From Panagrolaimus kolymaensis (Eukaryota > Nematoda > Chromadorea > Rhabditida > Panagrolaimidae), in contig JAJQJQ010000006.1 of assembly GCA_028622995.1 (NCBI GenBank), positions 434,001 to 498,000 on the forward strand: 64,000 nucleotides of DNA, written 5' to 3'. A model generated the notes under the pieces. That model was not told where the DNA came from. It saw nothing but the letters and a program-made list of their open reading frames with translations, and did no database searches. The position numbers and the translations under genes are program-made. Shown one piece after another: positions 49,367 through 62,002 of this stretch (its first letter is position 1; each line of letters starts with the position of its first letter).

Positions 49367-50433
49367 ATGGGTGATTACGCTACTAATGGTGATAATAGCC
49401 TCAAATGGCTCTACGTTGGTGAAGACAATAAAATCTATGGTATGTTTATCTTTTCATGTTTGGTAACATCGTACACATTCGTTCGGGAGGATTTACAACT
49501 TTAAAGCTTGTAGCGATGAAGAAAAACTAAATTTGCTTTCTTTTTAAGCTCTGTACAATAATTATAACTTTAATAATGCTCCATTTTCTTACAAAATACT
49601 TTAATCTCTTTATTTTTTAGGTCATTTCACTAGTACCGACATGCAAAAATGGTATACAACTGGATACTTTGGTGATCGTCAATTGATTAAAAGTACTGAA
49701 GATGATGACTTCCATAGTCTTCGTGATTATGTCAACATGTGCAATGGTTCACCATTCCTTTCTGATGGATATTCATCATATAATCAAGCTGAATTATATG
49801 ATGGAATTCAACGCCAACAAACAACTCCAATTCCAATGAATCTTCCAATGGCTCAACAAATGATGATTCCACCAAATGTCTCTTCTCAAGGTTATGCTCC
49901 ATCACTTTTTATCAATCCTAATTCAGCAAACATGGCAAATTATTCATATCCTTTATTGATGGTACCACCTGGTATGGGAACGTATGATGAAAGTCAAATT
50001 GCATATCAACAAGAAAGTTATGGTATTAATGAACGTGATAATCCATCTTCCTCTTCTGTTAGTGAAACACCTGATAGTGAACGATGCTTACATGTAAGAT
50101 AACTTTACTTTTGTTAGTTTGCTTTACTAACTCTTCTGTTTTTTTTAGATGATGGAAGATATGCGAGTTACAATGCAAACCTTTGATAAATCTGTTAGCA
50201 CTGAAGATGCTCCATGGCTTGCTCGAAAAGTTGATGCAGCAACTGATGCACATGTTTTTGATTCAAATCTTGTTGATTCTTTTGCACAAACAGTTCCTCT
50301 AACTGTATGTTTTTTCCCTTCAAATATTCTTTACAATAATTTTTATTTATGCTTTCAGATTCGTGCAAATAACGCTGGTCGTATTCTCAAAGAAATTACT
50401 GGTATCCCGTACAATGTTACTGGACGCTATTGA
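49367..50433 (+). CDS. GYF-domain protein
   Basis: Four exons (49,367-49,439, 49,621-50,093, 50,149-50,304, 50,359-50,433) give 258 residues in frame. Residues 14-47 form a GYF domain: WLYVGEDNKIYGHF, then DMQKW and GYFGDRQLI. The central Pro of the usual GPF is His here. GYF domains bind Pro-rich peptides and occur in GIGYF-type translational repressors and CD2BP2-type splicing factors. The rest (residues 48-190) is Gln/Pro/Met/Ser-rich and probably disordered, and the C-terminal 70 residues are helical-looking without a known domain. The protein is much shorter than GIGYF proteins, so orthology is open. Confidence 0.8.
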
Positions 50434-52133
50434 AAAGCATCGTCACTCATCAATGGTTTCTTCATTTGTTTCATAGTTTTATAATACCTACGTTTTAATG
50501 TTGTTATGTTTATTATCTTTTTGCTTCTTTCTATTGTTTCATTTTTTCAACCATTGGGAAAACGGTTATATTGTATTGTAGTAGGTACACCTTTTTGTAA
50601 CTCCATACTTGGCATATTGTAGTTTATTCTTCCTTTCATTCACCTTTTTTTTATTGTATGTAATTAACCTGTGCCTTTCTATTGTCTTTTTGAACTTTCC
50701 TCGACCCTTTTTCTTTTGTAAAGGCTCAAATTTTTGTCAAGCTTAATATTTGTTTATTATCTTGCTTCACATTGTTCTTGTTCTTTTGTTAAATAATTTG
50801 TTTATATCACATCTTTCTTGTTGTTCAGTTCCTGTGAAAAAAAAAAATTATTTTGTAAAATTTTGTAAACTATAGTCTATTATTATTAAAAAAATATGGT
50901 ATCCTTTGATGAACCTATTTGTTTTTTCTGATATTATAAATCTTTTTTGGTTTTTTCTTTGTTTAGTAAGGATAAAATAATTTTTTGTATCCCCAAAGCG
51001 AATAACACACGATCGGCGCATAACTGGCAAATGCATAGTTTCATTGAAAGCGAAAAAAAAAGTTGTTAAATAAAAGCAAAAAGACAGACAGTAATTTTAT
51101 GTTTATCTTTGCTCAAAATCTAATAAAAGCACTCCAATAATTAACTCAAGCAAAGTAACATTAAAATCTGTTTTCGAACTTTCTTGACGAGTTTATAACA
51201 AACTTTATGAGATGAAGCAACAACACAAATAAAATTATCAACTTTTAACGCCGTATTTTGGCTTATGGAAATAATCATTATGCTTCTTTTATTTTTGACT
51301 CTTTCTGCATGCAATTCTTGGAAGCTTCAACAGAAGCTTGTGCTTATAAAGGTGACAAAAAAAAAAGATTTTTGATACACAGTTAAAGGACGACTACACT
51401 TTCTGTTTTTTTCAAATTGTTTCAAACGAACCGCGGTTCTGTCCCCAAGTGGTAAAGTGCTTTGAACATCGAAAAACCGTAATGCTACAGTAATTTGGAA
51501 GTGAGATATTACTGTAGCATTACGGTTTTTCGATGTTCAAAGCACTTTACCACTTGGGGACAGAACCGCGGTTCGTTTGAAACAATTTGAAAAAAACAGA
51601 AAGTGTAGTCGTCCTTTAAAGGTAATGAAAAAACCAAACATAAACAAACCACCAAAATTGAAGGATGTGATTCATGATCTTATCAACTCCACTTTCATTT
51701 GGTTGTTGTTTCACAGCTTCACAATATTAGAAAATGAGAAGTTTCAATAAACAAAGTTAATTTTAAGTTTACAAACTTTGATACCAAAAAGTATGCCTCA
51801 TATTTTTTAACTTTTAAAATCTCTGCTCATAATCAAGGTTCTAGCAACGTTTACACATTTTGTTCACTCATCATTACTGTTTTCTTTTTCTGTTAAATTT
51901 CGATATTAATAAATCTTCAAAAGATTCAAGACACAATAAACTACATACATACAATAAAATGTGTTAAAGCAAAGTTTATTGAAACAAACGTACAAAACTA
52001 TATAAATGAAAAATGTACATAAAAACAAATACACGTTATTTACTTGAAGATAATGTTGAAAATATTCACAAATTTTTTGTTCAATTCTTACGAGAATATG
52101 AGAAAATCAGATTGTTTGGGAGTCCATTGTTCT
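50434..52133. other. Convergent intergenic region with a foldback element
   Basis: Lies between the 3' ends of the GYF gene (+) and the Bro1-Josephin gene (-). A/T-rich, no exon recognised. It contains the TTAA-flanked palindrome at 51,383-51,619. Confidence 0.5.
51383..51619. mobile_element. 237-bp near-perfect palindrome flanked by TTAA (piggyBac-like MITE)
   Basis: Arms of about 110 bp (from AGGACGACTACACTTTCTG on the left to its complement on the right) match almost base for base around a 13-bp loop near 51,498-51,510. TTAA lies at both ends (51,383-51,386 and 51,616-51,619), the target duplication of piggyBac transposons. The arms are unusually G+C-rich for the region. The high arm identity suggests a recent insertion. 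There is no coding capacity. Confidence 0.75.
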
Positions 52134-54490
52134 TTAGCTACTTGATCGTCTATTGTATACAGCTAATTCACCTTTCGTTGAAGCATTATCAGCAGCACAA
52201 ATTCCAAGTTCTCCTTCAACTACATATATCGATGAATGATTTTCAATTAGCCATGCCAAATATGGTTGAAGTGATGAAGTAGCGACGTATTGTGGACCAT
52301 TTAAAAGTGAATTGAGAATAAACCACATATCACCGAATCGTCGAAGAGTAAACCAATGTTGAGTTTTGTTAATAATGAAAGCATGCGCATTTCTAAAAGT
52401 TAACCGAATAAAGAAACGACCAATGGGAAATGAAGATAACTTACTCAGGTTGAAACATATAATGAGTATAATTTGGTTTATTTATGTTCTCCAGATTCAA
52501 ATTTCGAGATAAAAGAGCCATTTGTAATACTTGTATTGAATAAAACCCAGATTCAGATCCATTTTCACTTCGAAATTTGTGTGATGGGATTTCAGCGAGT
52601 TCCATTTCTTGTTGATCCAATCTTTCAACAAAACGAGCAAAATGTGAAGCGTTGAATGCATGACTTTGAAGAAGCATATTCAATGCATGTTGACCACACA
52701 TTAAATCACGTTGCTAAAAAATGTAAGCATTAATAAAGCTTTCACTTGGAGGTTAAGTAAATTTCCATTGCAAAAATGAAACTTACTTTTTCAAAGTAAA
52801 TGGATTTTCTTCCTAATACTTCCCAACGGTCTTCTTCTTTTTTATTCCTATCACCCCCAGCAACATTGGAGGAATTTGAAGATGAAAATTTGTTGAGTCC
52901 TGAAATTTGGAATAAAGGTGATAAAAATAAGCATGAAAATCAACTGTATCATTACGTTGTTGAACATTCGTTGATTTTTGTTGAATTGATTCTTGGCGTT
53001 TTTCATGGTTCGAAACATCGTTAAAGGCATTTGAAAGAGTAAGTGATGCTATTTTGCTGAAAAATGAAGTTGGTTATTACAAAGATAATAAGGTAAAATA
53101 GTTAAACACTTACGTATCAATATCAGTAGGGTGTTCTGGATAATGACCATTTCCATTAGTGTCAACTGTTGCGATTTTGCCATTTTGGAACGCAGATAAG
53201 GCTTTATTGATTGAAAGAGAATCAAGTACTTCAAACAGATCCTTAAAGTTAGTTGATAAGTACCCTTCGATAGGAGTAGGCTTAACGGCAGCTTTCTTTT
53301 CTAATTCCGGAACATCTCGTATGGCAGGAACACGTTCGTACTAAAACATTAATAAAGGTAAAGCGAAATATCCCATTTAATGAAACTTACAATAAATTGA
53401 TTAGCTTTCATAATTTTTTGCAAATTTTTAGCTGCCTCACGTAAGATTGGAAAATGATCATCATACACAGAAGATTTCATTTGATTACGAAGTTGTACAG
53501 CTTCCATAACACGACAAATTTGTTCACCAGCTTTCCCTTCAATTTCGCAAAGTGTGGAAGCATGAAAGTGTGCAGAAGATTCAAGCCCTTTAGCTTTAGT
53601 TGAAACAGTGGTAATCCATTCTTTATCAAATATTCCTTTCGCCTCATTTTTTGCCAGCATTGAAAGAGCATCTTTATAAAATTGAGAACCTTGATTAGCT
53701 ATTTTGATGAGAACATTGATTTCCATGTTAGCTAAAAAAGTTTATGTCTAAATGAAATACATTAAAAAAAACTTACATCGCACTGCTTTCAAATAAGCAC
53801 ATTCTTGAGCTTGAGCAAGCATGATACATGACAGTATGGATAAGGTATAACTATTAAAATCAGGTGTTAGTTCATGTAAAGTCATATCAAAAATGTTTTC
53901 TTCAAGATATTTGAAAACACCAGAAGCTTTTTGAAACAATTTAGTTGCAATCTTGAGATGTTCTTCAGAATATGATTGATATGAAGCTATTATTGACATC
54001 ACAGCTCCACAATTGAAAAGGACACATACACGTTCAAAAGCACTGTCATCGATAGCTAAAATCCACCGAGGGTAAAAAGCAAGATAAAAGAATGAAAGTG
54101 AAAAACATACTCTCGTCCTTACGTTTATCAAAAGCATCCCGCCATTTGAAAGCTACAGTATTCAAATAAGGTGTCATAGGAAGCGCCTTTTGAATAGCAC
54201 AAAGTTGATCATAATACCTGAAAAGAAATACATAAGTACATATAAAGCAAACAATATTAACTATTTCCATACCTTTCAATCAAATGCAGCGATTGTTCCG
54301 TTTTATAGAAGTTTTGGTTATTACAGCATGCTTGATTTCTCATTTGGTCCAATTCTTTCAATGCATCCTCCACTTCCATTTGATGAAAAAGTTCTAAATC
54401 CATTGAATTGATAAATGGTCGAAGAGCTTTAACGAAATCAACATTATTGGTTTTCTTTAATGGCACAGCTAAGAATTTTACAGCAACCAT
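52134..54490 (-). CDS. Bro1 domain (ALIX-type) fused to Josephin (ataxin-3-type) deubiquitinase
   Basis: Nine exons on the minus strand: 54,490-54,273, 54,217-54,111, 54,055-53,777, 53,731-53,391, 53,340-53,114, 53,056-52,956, 52,899-52,787, 52,713-52,445 and 52,392-52,134. They keep phase throughout, giving 637 residues. Residues 1 to about 375 are a Bro1 domain close to ALIX/PDCD6IP (MVAVKFLAVPLKK, VCVLFNCGAV, SCIMLAQAQECAYLKAVR, then FIYERVP and TNFKDLFE). The ALIX V domain and Pro-rich tail are absent. After a linker, residues 457-637 are a Josephin domain: SIYFEKQRDLMCGQHALNML (Cys468), ESGFYSIQVL, QHWFTLRRFGDMWFILNSLL (His564, Asn579). The catalytic triad is complete and the His-Asn spacing equals that of human ataxin-3. 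No UIMs follow. The exon preceding the Cys exon has no in-frame ATG. Retention of the 56-nt sixth intron would stop at about residue 471, leaving Bro1 only. Likely role: ubiquitin removal at ESCRT sites. Confidence 0.85.
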
Positions 54491-55570
54491 ATCTGAAACA
54501 AACAAATGAGTATGTAAAACCAATCAACAAACAGCAATCAAAGAAAATGAGAACACACGAATGAACGAAAAATAATGAAAGAAGCGCGCGCGGCATAAAA
54601 ATGCTTTAAAAGATGAATGAAACATATAAATTATCTAAGATTTCCATTATGCAAATTCTTAAATTTCTTTGATGTAAATAAATGTATTTTATTATGAGTA
54701 TTAGTTAGTTAGCTATCATGTAGCAGAGATTGGATTTGAGAATCAAATAAAATTTATATGGATTTTGGAAGTAGCAACAAAATGATACTCGTTTTTGTGG
54801 GAAAAAAACTGCAATGAAACTTTGTTTTTTCCTGCAACTTGCAACCTTTATTTTTTACTGTACGCTTCCATCTTCTTTTTCTGTGTAAGATTCAATGCAC
54901 TTTTAAACTTTTTAAAAATTATGTATGTATGTATGTCAAAGAAAAATAAAAACAACGAACGAACGAACAAGCAAGCAAGCAACAACATTTGGTTAAATTT
55001 CAATTCCATCTGTCAAATTTATCTTTTTATTTATTTTTTTGTGGTCGGTCAACTTTTTTTTGATTGATTTTGATTTTTGCTATGATTACTTATGTATTTA
55101 CTTTTTTGAATCATCTATCTATCTTTTTCTATTCCCCCGAATTTTTGATCTCATCCTTTTTTTTTCTTTTGCTTTGAAAAAACTATGTACATAAATAATT
55201 TTACCAGATGTTGTTGTTGGTTAGATAAAATAAAAGCTTTTTATGATTTGAGTCATTTTATTATTTCCTTTTTTTTCTTCTTCAATAAAAACACTTGTTG
55301 AAACAATTTTATTTGATTTTTTACTTTTGCTTTTGCTTTTGCTGATTTTAAATTTTTGGAAGTTAGCTGCTTTTACTATATTATTTCTGCTGCCTGGCTT
55401 TAGCAATTTAGAAAAATAAAAGACCCTTCTTGATTTGGTATTCATACTTTCGAGAATATTTTTAACTTGAATTTTGCAAGAAAGAAAAAAAGCGATGGAA
55501 AAAAATGAAGAGTATTTCTTTTTTTTTCTGCTGACTGGCTTTAAAATTAATAAACTTCTTTGGTTTTGAA
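54491..55570. other. Upstream flank of the Bro1-Josephin gene
   Basis: On the minus strand an acceptor-like TTTGTTTCAG ends one base before AT and the ATG, a good place for spliced-leader addition. The remainder is A/T-rich with tetranucleotide repeats (ATGT at about 54,921-54,935, CAAG/AACG at 54,957-54,983). No exon recognised. Confidence 0.5.
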
Positions 55571-58188
55571 CAGTTTTACTTTATCGCAAAAACAAATAAT
55601 AGTTTTTTTTTAAATAAAAATGTTACCGAGTTAATTTTACTCTTTTGAATTTTGTGCTTTATCAGTTTTGTATTTTCTTCGAATTCTTTTTTCAACGCAA
55701 CTCTATTTTCTTTGATTAAGATAATCAGAGATTTATTTATTATTATCATCCCAGTAATGATTATTTGAATCAGTTTATTGTCATCGAATAAAAATAGAAA
55801 TCAGTTTCAACTTAAACCCCTCTCCTTTCAAAATTTTCATCAGTTTTCAATTTAGTTTGTAATTATTATATTTGTGTTCGCTTTCTTCAATAAAACTCAT
55901 TTGAGGAAGTGAAAGAGAAAAAGAAAGCTATAGTAATTTTTTATGCGATAGTTTTGGAAATTAACTTACTGAAATTTCGTTAGACAGTTTTTTATAAAAT
56001 TAAAACAAAAAATATTCCTAATTAAGATCAGTTTTTTTCATTTAAAAATAAATTTTTTTTTCACAACTTATAAGAAAAATTTAATTGTAAATAGTTAGTG
56101 TCTTTGATATTTTATTCAGTTTTTTTTTCAAAGATTTTTTATTTTATTTACTTACACCCTCATCTTTCCCGGCTTTAGAAAATCTTTAATAATTAATTTA
56201 TTATCGTTTGTTTGTTTTCTGAAATCTAAAACTTTTTTTGTTACTAACGCGCGGCGGCGCAAAACAATAGAAAATTCATGTTTTTCTCAGAAAAACTTTA
56301 CTTTTTTTGACACAAAAAATACCTCGAATTTCAGTTTTTAGAAAGAAAAAAAAGTAAGTAAAAATTTGCAAAGATAAAACTAAAAAAATGATAAAAGTTT
56401 ATCAGAACAGTTTTAAAAATGTTAATATTTATTTTCATAATTCCCTAGAAACACAGTTAAAAATAATTTGCTTAAAAAGTTTAATTGGAATATTTTTTTC
56501 TATTCTCTATTTCTGATAGATTTCAGTTTTTCTTTCTTTCCACCAAAATTTAATTTTTTGAATCCGCCACTAAAGTTTAAAAAACGATTAAAAAAACTTG
56601 ATTAATTCAAGTTTTTCAAAGATCACCCACAAAATTAATGTTTTTTTTTTGAGAAAGGATTGATCTAAGTTTTCTCAATTTTTTGTTTTGTTTGTTTGAG
56701 ACTTGCTAAGTCGAATCAAAAAAAGAGACGATTTGATTTGTTCAATCAATTTTTTAATGTTTGTTTTTATAAGATTTTTAAAGTTCTTTGTTTGTTTTGT
56801 TTTTTATTTTTAGTAATAAAAAAACGCGGTTTTTTGCCCTTTCTTTATTTTGCGCCTCAGTTTTTTTATATCTATTTTTCTTCGTTAAATCCTATTTAAA
56901 AAATGCCATCGTTTTTCTAATGCTCCCTTTTTTTGCCTTATAGATGGTAAACGATTTCGTACCCTTCAAAGCAACAACACCCAATAAAACAGTTTTTTTT
57001 GAAGAATAAATAATAATTTCAGTGAAAAGTATGTTGAGGAAAAAATAACATACATACATACGCTTTATTTCATTTAACAACTACAGTTTTTTTAATAACA
57101 ATAATTTTTGTAAATTCGTTGGAAATTATCAAGCATCCAACTTTTTTTTGTTAATGTTCTGTTTAATTTTTGTTAATAATTATTTTCCGCTTGATTGTAT
57201 TCATTCTCCTCAGTTTTATTCATAGAGTTTAAATATCCAACAATTAAATAAAGATTTCCACAGTTTAAAAAAAATTAACAACAAAATCTTTTTTTTTTTA
57301 AATTCAAATTCAAAATTTTTGTGTTTTGTGGCAGTTAAATACTTGGAAATTCAGTTTATACCTAATTTTAATATTCCCATGAGAGTCGAAAGAAATATTA
57401 TCATAATCAAACTTTTTTTCGAATTCACAGTTAAAAATTCCAAAAATATTTTATTTATTTTAATTTTTTATTTTCACGTCGCTGTCTTCCTCTCTTTTTT
57501 TTCTCTCGAATTTCCACTTATAGTTTTTTTTTTGTTGCTCTTCCTTTTGGGGTCGTCCATCCATTTATCCTCCACACATTTAACACATTTACACACTCTT
57601 CTGCAAAAAAAAAAAGGAACAAAATAAATGAGTAAGCGAAGCGACGAAATATTTTTTCTTTGTTTTTTGGTTGGGTTAACCTTGCTTGCCTTAAAACTCA
57701 TTTCATTTTGTTGCATTTTTTTTGTCTTGGCTTCTCCTCTTCTTTTTTTTTGTTTATTTATTTTTGGGCTATGCCATTGTTTTTTTCCTCTTCCATTTTT
57801 TTTATTTAAACGCCAACCATTTTGCCACTGACGAATGTCCAGGGTTAATTTTTGACGGACTGCATCTTCTTATTTTTTATTTTGTTATCATCGTCACTTT
57901 TTTTTGATGCTGGCGGAAATAAAAAAGTGCGAAAAGTAAATGGTGGTGATTTCATTATCTTTGATGGATATTTTCTTGTTTTCCGCTGCTTTTTTTGGTA
58001 ATAAAAAAGATCGAACTCAGTTTATGAAAAAAAAAATTTTGATTTTATTCCTTGGCTTTTAAATCTCAAAAAAAAATTTGAAGATAATTTTTTTACAAAT
58101 TTCTCATATGATTAACAGTTTTTATTACCTATAAAAAAATTTTTAAAAGTTTTCTTGTTGTTTGTTTGTCACAGTTAATACATATAAC

Positions 58189-58639
58189 CAGTGCTGGCGG
58201 TTTTCGGTTTTTCGGTTCGGTTTTCGGTGAACCGAATCGAACCGAAAATCGAAAACCGAAGTATTCCTGTTTTCGGTTCAAACCGATAAACCGAAAACCG
58301 AGAAACTTCGGTTTCGGTTCGGTGCACCGAATCGAACCGAAAAAACCGAATTCGTTTTTCATAGAAAAATGTATCTAGTTGTTATCCAAAGTGTTAGCAA
58401 ACATGCTAATAATGCATAAAAAGGCATTATTTAAGCAATACCTAATATTTTATCCCAAAAAATAACGATTTTGAATTTCAAACCGAACCGAAAACCGAAA
58501 AATTTTATAAACCGAAAAACCGAAAATCGAGGATTTCGGTTTTCGATTTAAACCGAAAAACCGAAAACCGATAAGCTTCGGTTTCGGTTCGGTTAACCGA
58601 AACCGAAAACCGAAGGATTTCGGTAAACCGCCAGCGCTG
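58189..58639. mobile_element. 451-bp hAT-derived element with AACCGAAA-rich arms
   Basis: Termini CAGTGCTGGCGGTTTTCGG and its near complement CCGCCAGCGCTG. Flanks are CATATAAC at 58,181-58,188 and 58,640-58,647, an 8-bp target duplication. Both arms consist of overlapping CGGTTTTCGG/ACCGAAAACCG words; the 100 bp around 58,370-58,470 is unique A/T-rich sequence. No transposase is present. The plan, simple self-complementary repeats behind CAG(T/C)GCTG ends, parallels the TTCGAA element at 34,943. Confidence 0.8.
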
Positions 58640-58647
58640 CATATAAC

Positions 58648-58816
58648 CAGCGCTGGCGGTTTTCGGTTTTTCGGTTCGGTTTTCGGTGAACCGAACCGAA
58701 CCGAAAATCGAAAAATTTTATAAACCGAAAAACCGAAAATCGAGGATTTCGGTTTTCGATTTAAACCGAAAAACCGAAAACCGATAAGCTTCGGTTTCGG
58801 TAAACCGCCAGCGCTG
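58648..58816. mobile_element. 169-bp copy of the same hAT element, directly adjacent
   Basis: Starts CAGCGCTGGCGG and ends CCGCCAGCGCTG, with CATATAAC on both sides (58,640-58,647 and 58,817-58,824). Its inner sequence repeats parts of the larger neighbour, including the block around 58,480-58,590. The shared middle CATATAAC means two elements and three copies of the same 8-bp repeat in a row. That fits a local duplication of element plus target site followed by internal deletion better than two independent insertions. Confidence 0.75.
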
Positions 58817-61800
58817 CATATAACCATGCCATGCAAAAGTTTTGATATAAAGTAATCAATCAAATTTGCAAATTTTTTCCCATCTTTGTTAATCCCACTC
58901 AGTTTTTTAAAAATATTCAATAAAGTTTGCTTTCTGTTTAGAATGATTCAGTTAACCCTATGAATTTAAAAACCCTGATACAGTTAAATGAAAATACATT
59001 TATTTTTTGGCCTTTTAAAACCCAAACTAATTTGATTTACAGTTTTCATTTTCAGTTTGATAATGTTGATAGTTCCATTTAATATTATTTCTGAATGAAA
59101 ATTAATAAAATTAAAACAGAACGAATTAACATCATGCAGTTTTTTTTGATACTAATAGTAAAAAAATTTTTTTGTTAATATTTAATCACCGTCGTCAGTT
59201 TAATTTTTATTTTTTACATTATTGAAGCATTATTGCTGCGCCATATTTCTTATGTCATGAAAATGCCAACTCTCTCAGTTTTTATATTATTATTCTTTAA
59301 CCTTATTGCTATCAAGATCAACACAGTTTATTATTTAAAGAACATATTTTTATGCAGTTTTTTTAGAATTAATAATTCTATTCCTTTCCCTTCATTGCTT
59401 CCAAAAATTAAAAATTTTGCTCAGTTTTTTTTATTAAAAAAGAAAATGGTTAAATTTTATAAAATTTATTTTTGAAGCTATGTTTTTGTAAAGCGCTATT
59501 TTTTCATTGCAGTTTATTTTTAAGCGTCATTTCGCGTAAAGTCCAGTTATTAACAAAAAATTTCCACAATTCGTACAGTGTTTCCGTTACTTTGGAAATT
59601 TTTTGGTTCAGTTTATTATATAATACCATAAGATTTGCAAATCTGCTTCTAAATTTTTATTCCAAAAGTTTTAGAAATCAAATTAAATAACTAAAAAATA
59701 ATAGAAAAATAATGATTTATTTATTTTACTTCGTGTTCAGTTTTAAAAAATCACATAATTTGCTATGGCCCTGTTTAAAATTATTTTATTCTCGGTCACC
59801 TTTTTAAATATATATTTTTTTTGAATTTAAGGCTGTCTTAATAAGAAGCTCGCAGTTATTTAAATTATTCCCCAAATGATTTGAGTTACGATAATTTTTC
59901 TAAAAATATTTTCAATTCTTTACTCAAACACAGATTAATTTTTATAAATCCCCGTTTGTCTCATATATGAACCGAATTTTGAGTTAAATTTTTTTGATGG
60001 TTTTGTGTAAATAATTAAATCTTCTTAGAATCATAAGCGTTGTAGTAATCAGTTTTATAATTCTCACAAGATAATTCTTTATTTATTCAGGCTTAAAATA
60101 GTCCCAAACTTCTTAAACTTTTCTGGAACTCAGTTTTTTTTACTCTCTCAATTCAAACAATTGTTTTTTATTTTTAACAATTTTATTTTCATCCTTCTTC
60201 CCTATTTTTTTTTCTTTTGTCCCTTACTTCTTTTTTTTTATTTGCAAATTTTATTTATACTATTTTTTTCTTTACTTTTTTTTCTTGAGCCGTTCCTTGA
60301 TAGCTTTTTTTTATTTTATTTTTCCACCCTTTTGGCTTAATTTGAAAAAAGAAGGATATTTTTCTTCTTTGCTTGTTTGCTGGCTAAGAATGAAGTTGTT
60401 GTTGCTTACTTTATTTTTTTTTATTTTTTCGTGGCAGTTTTTCTCAGTCTTTTTCGGCGCTTTTTTTGATTTCAACAAAGCAAAATCCAAGAATAAAAAA
60501 CTTTGCTTGCTTGTTTTTTGACATTTTTTAAGTTCCAAAAAAAAGCATAAAACAATCAAAATAAAAGTTGTAAAGATTGGCCCCCTTCTGCGTAGGAAAT
60601 ACTCAGTTTTTTTTTGGTGGAAAGATGAAAGATTTTTCTAAAGTTTGTTTTCTGAAAAAGAAAAAAATAATGAATGTTTTAGCCAGTTTAATATTATTTC
60701 TTACAAAACAAAATTTCTTGCTTGTCAGTTTTTAATTATAAAAAATAACAAAATTTTATTTTTACTTTTTAAAAATAAACCAACCAAACGTATTCAGTTT
60801 TTCTAAAATGGTTTCGAATGTCGATAGCGGCCGTCTCCAGTTTTTATGAAATTTTTTTTGGTTCTTTTAACCCGCTTTTCTTCTTCTTCGCAACAGTTGT
60901 TTTTAAACATCCCTCCTTCTCAGTTTGTTTATTATTCATAAAAAAAAATTTTAAACGTTTATCTACAAAACCCCAGTTTTTTTTGATAAAGTTTCTTCTA
61001 TCAGACAACGACGCGTTAGATAACAGTTATTTTGGATTTTTTTGAATTCTGAATCACTTACATTATTCAGTTTTATTTAGTAACAATATTTTGTTTGTAA
61101 TTTGATTGACAATGAAAAAAATTTATTTCAGTTTAAAATAATTAATGGAAAGAAAAAGCTTTTACAATTACCCATTTCGCTTCCGAATTCAGTTTTATAT
61201 TATTATTTTTACCTAACGTCTTTTATATTTGTCCGTTTTTTATTTTTAAAAATTATTGACATCCTTATTATGGCTTATTTAATTTACGAGAAATCTAATA
61301 ACATATTTTACAAATTTTATTTAGCCCAAATAAAATCAAAAATTCCAGTTTTTTAGGTTTAAATTAAAGATGTGCTTTGCCAAAATGTTTTATTTTTATC
61401 TTTCGCTTAGTTTAACATGACCTTTAATGAATTTTAATTCCCCGTTTTTATTTATTTTTATGCACGATATAAAATGATAAAATCAAATTTACAGTTTTTT
61501 TCAATCTTATTATTTATCGATGACCGCTGTAGATTTTTATTCAGGCCTATAAAATATGTACCAGACAGTTTTTTTGTTTGTTTATTATATTTGAACTTAT
61601 GACTTCTTTTTATCAAAAAAAAAAAGATTTTTAAAATTAGTAAAAACTGATTAAAAATCAATACAGTTTAAAAATTTCTATAGTTGATAAAAAAAATTTA
61701 TTTTTATTTGAGCAGTTTTTTTATCCATATTCTAATATGAGTGGTAATTATTCTTCCCCAGTTTTATTTTCTTTATTAATAAAAGACATACCTCCTACAG

Positions 61801-62002
61801 TTTCTCCTTTTTTTAAATTGTTGTGAAAGCCTGATAACTTATTTCAGAATTTTTGTTTTGGATCTACTAAATAACAGTTTTTTTAAATTTAAATTATAAG
61901 CTAGGGTTTTCCGTGATTATTTAAAAACTTTTTATTTTTATTTTTCTTACTAAAAAAATGGCCCTTTTCAGTTTTATTTTTATTTTATTACATTCTTAAT
62001 AA

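Noticed and set aside
52441..52701. Separate ataxin-3 gene starting at MCGQHALN
   Set aside because: That start would place Met directly before the catalytic Cys and lose the conserved SIYFEKQ segment, which is encoded by the preceding exon in phase.
58450..58920. 156-residue minus-strand frame rich in FGFRF/KPK
   Set aside because: Artefact of the ACCGAAAACC repeats of the two adjacent hAT elements.
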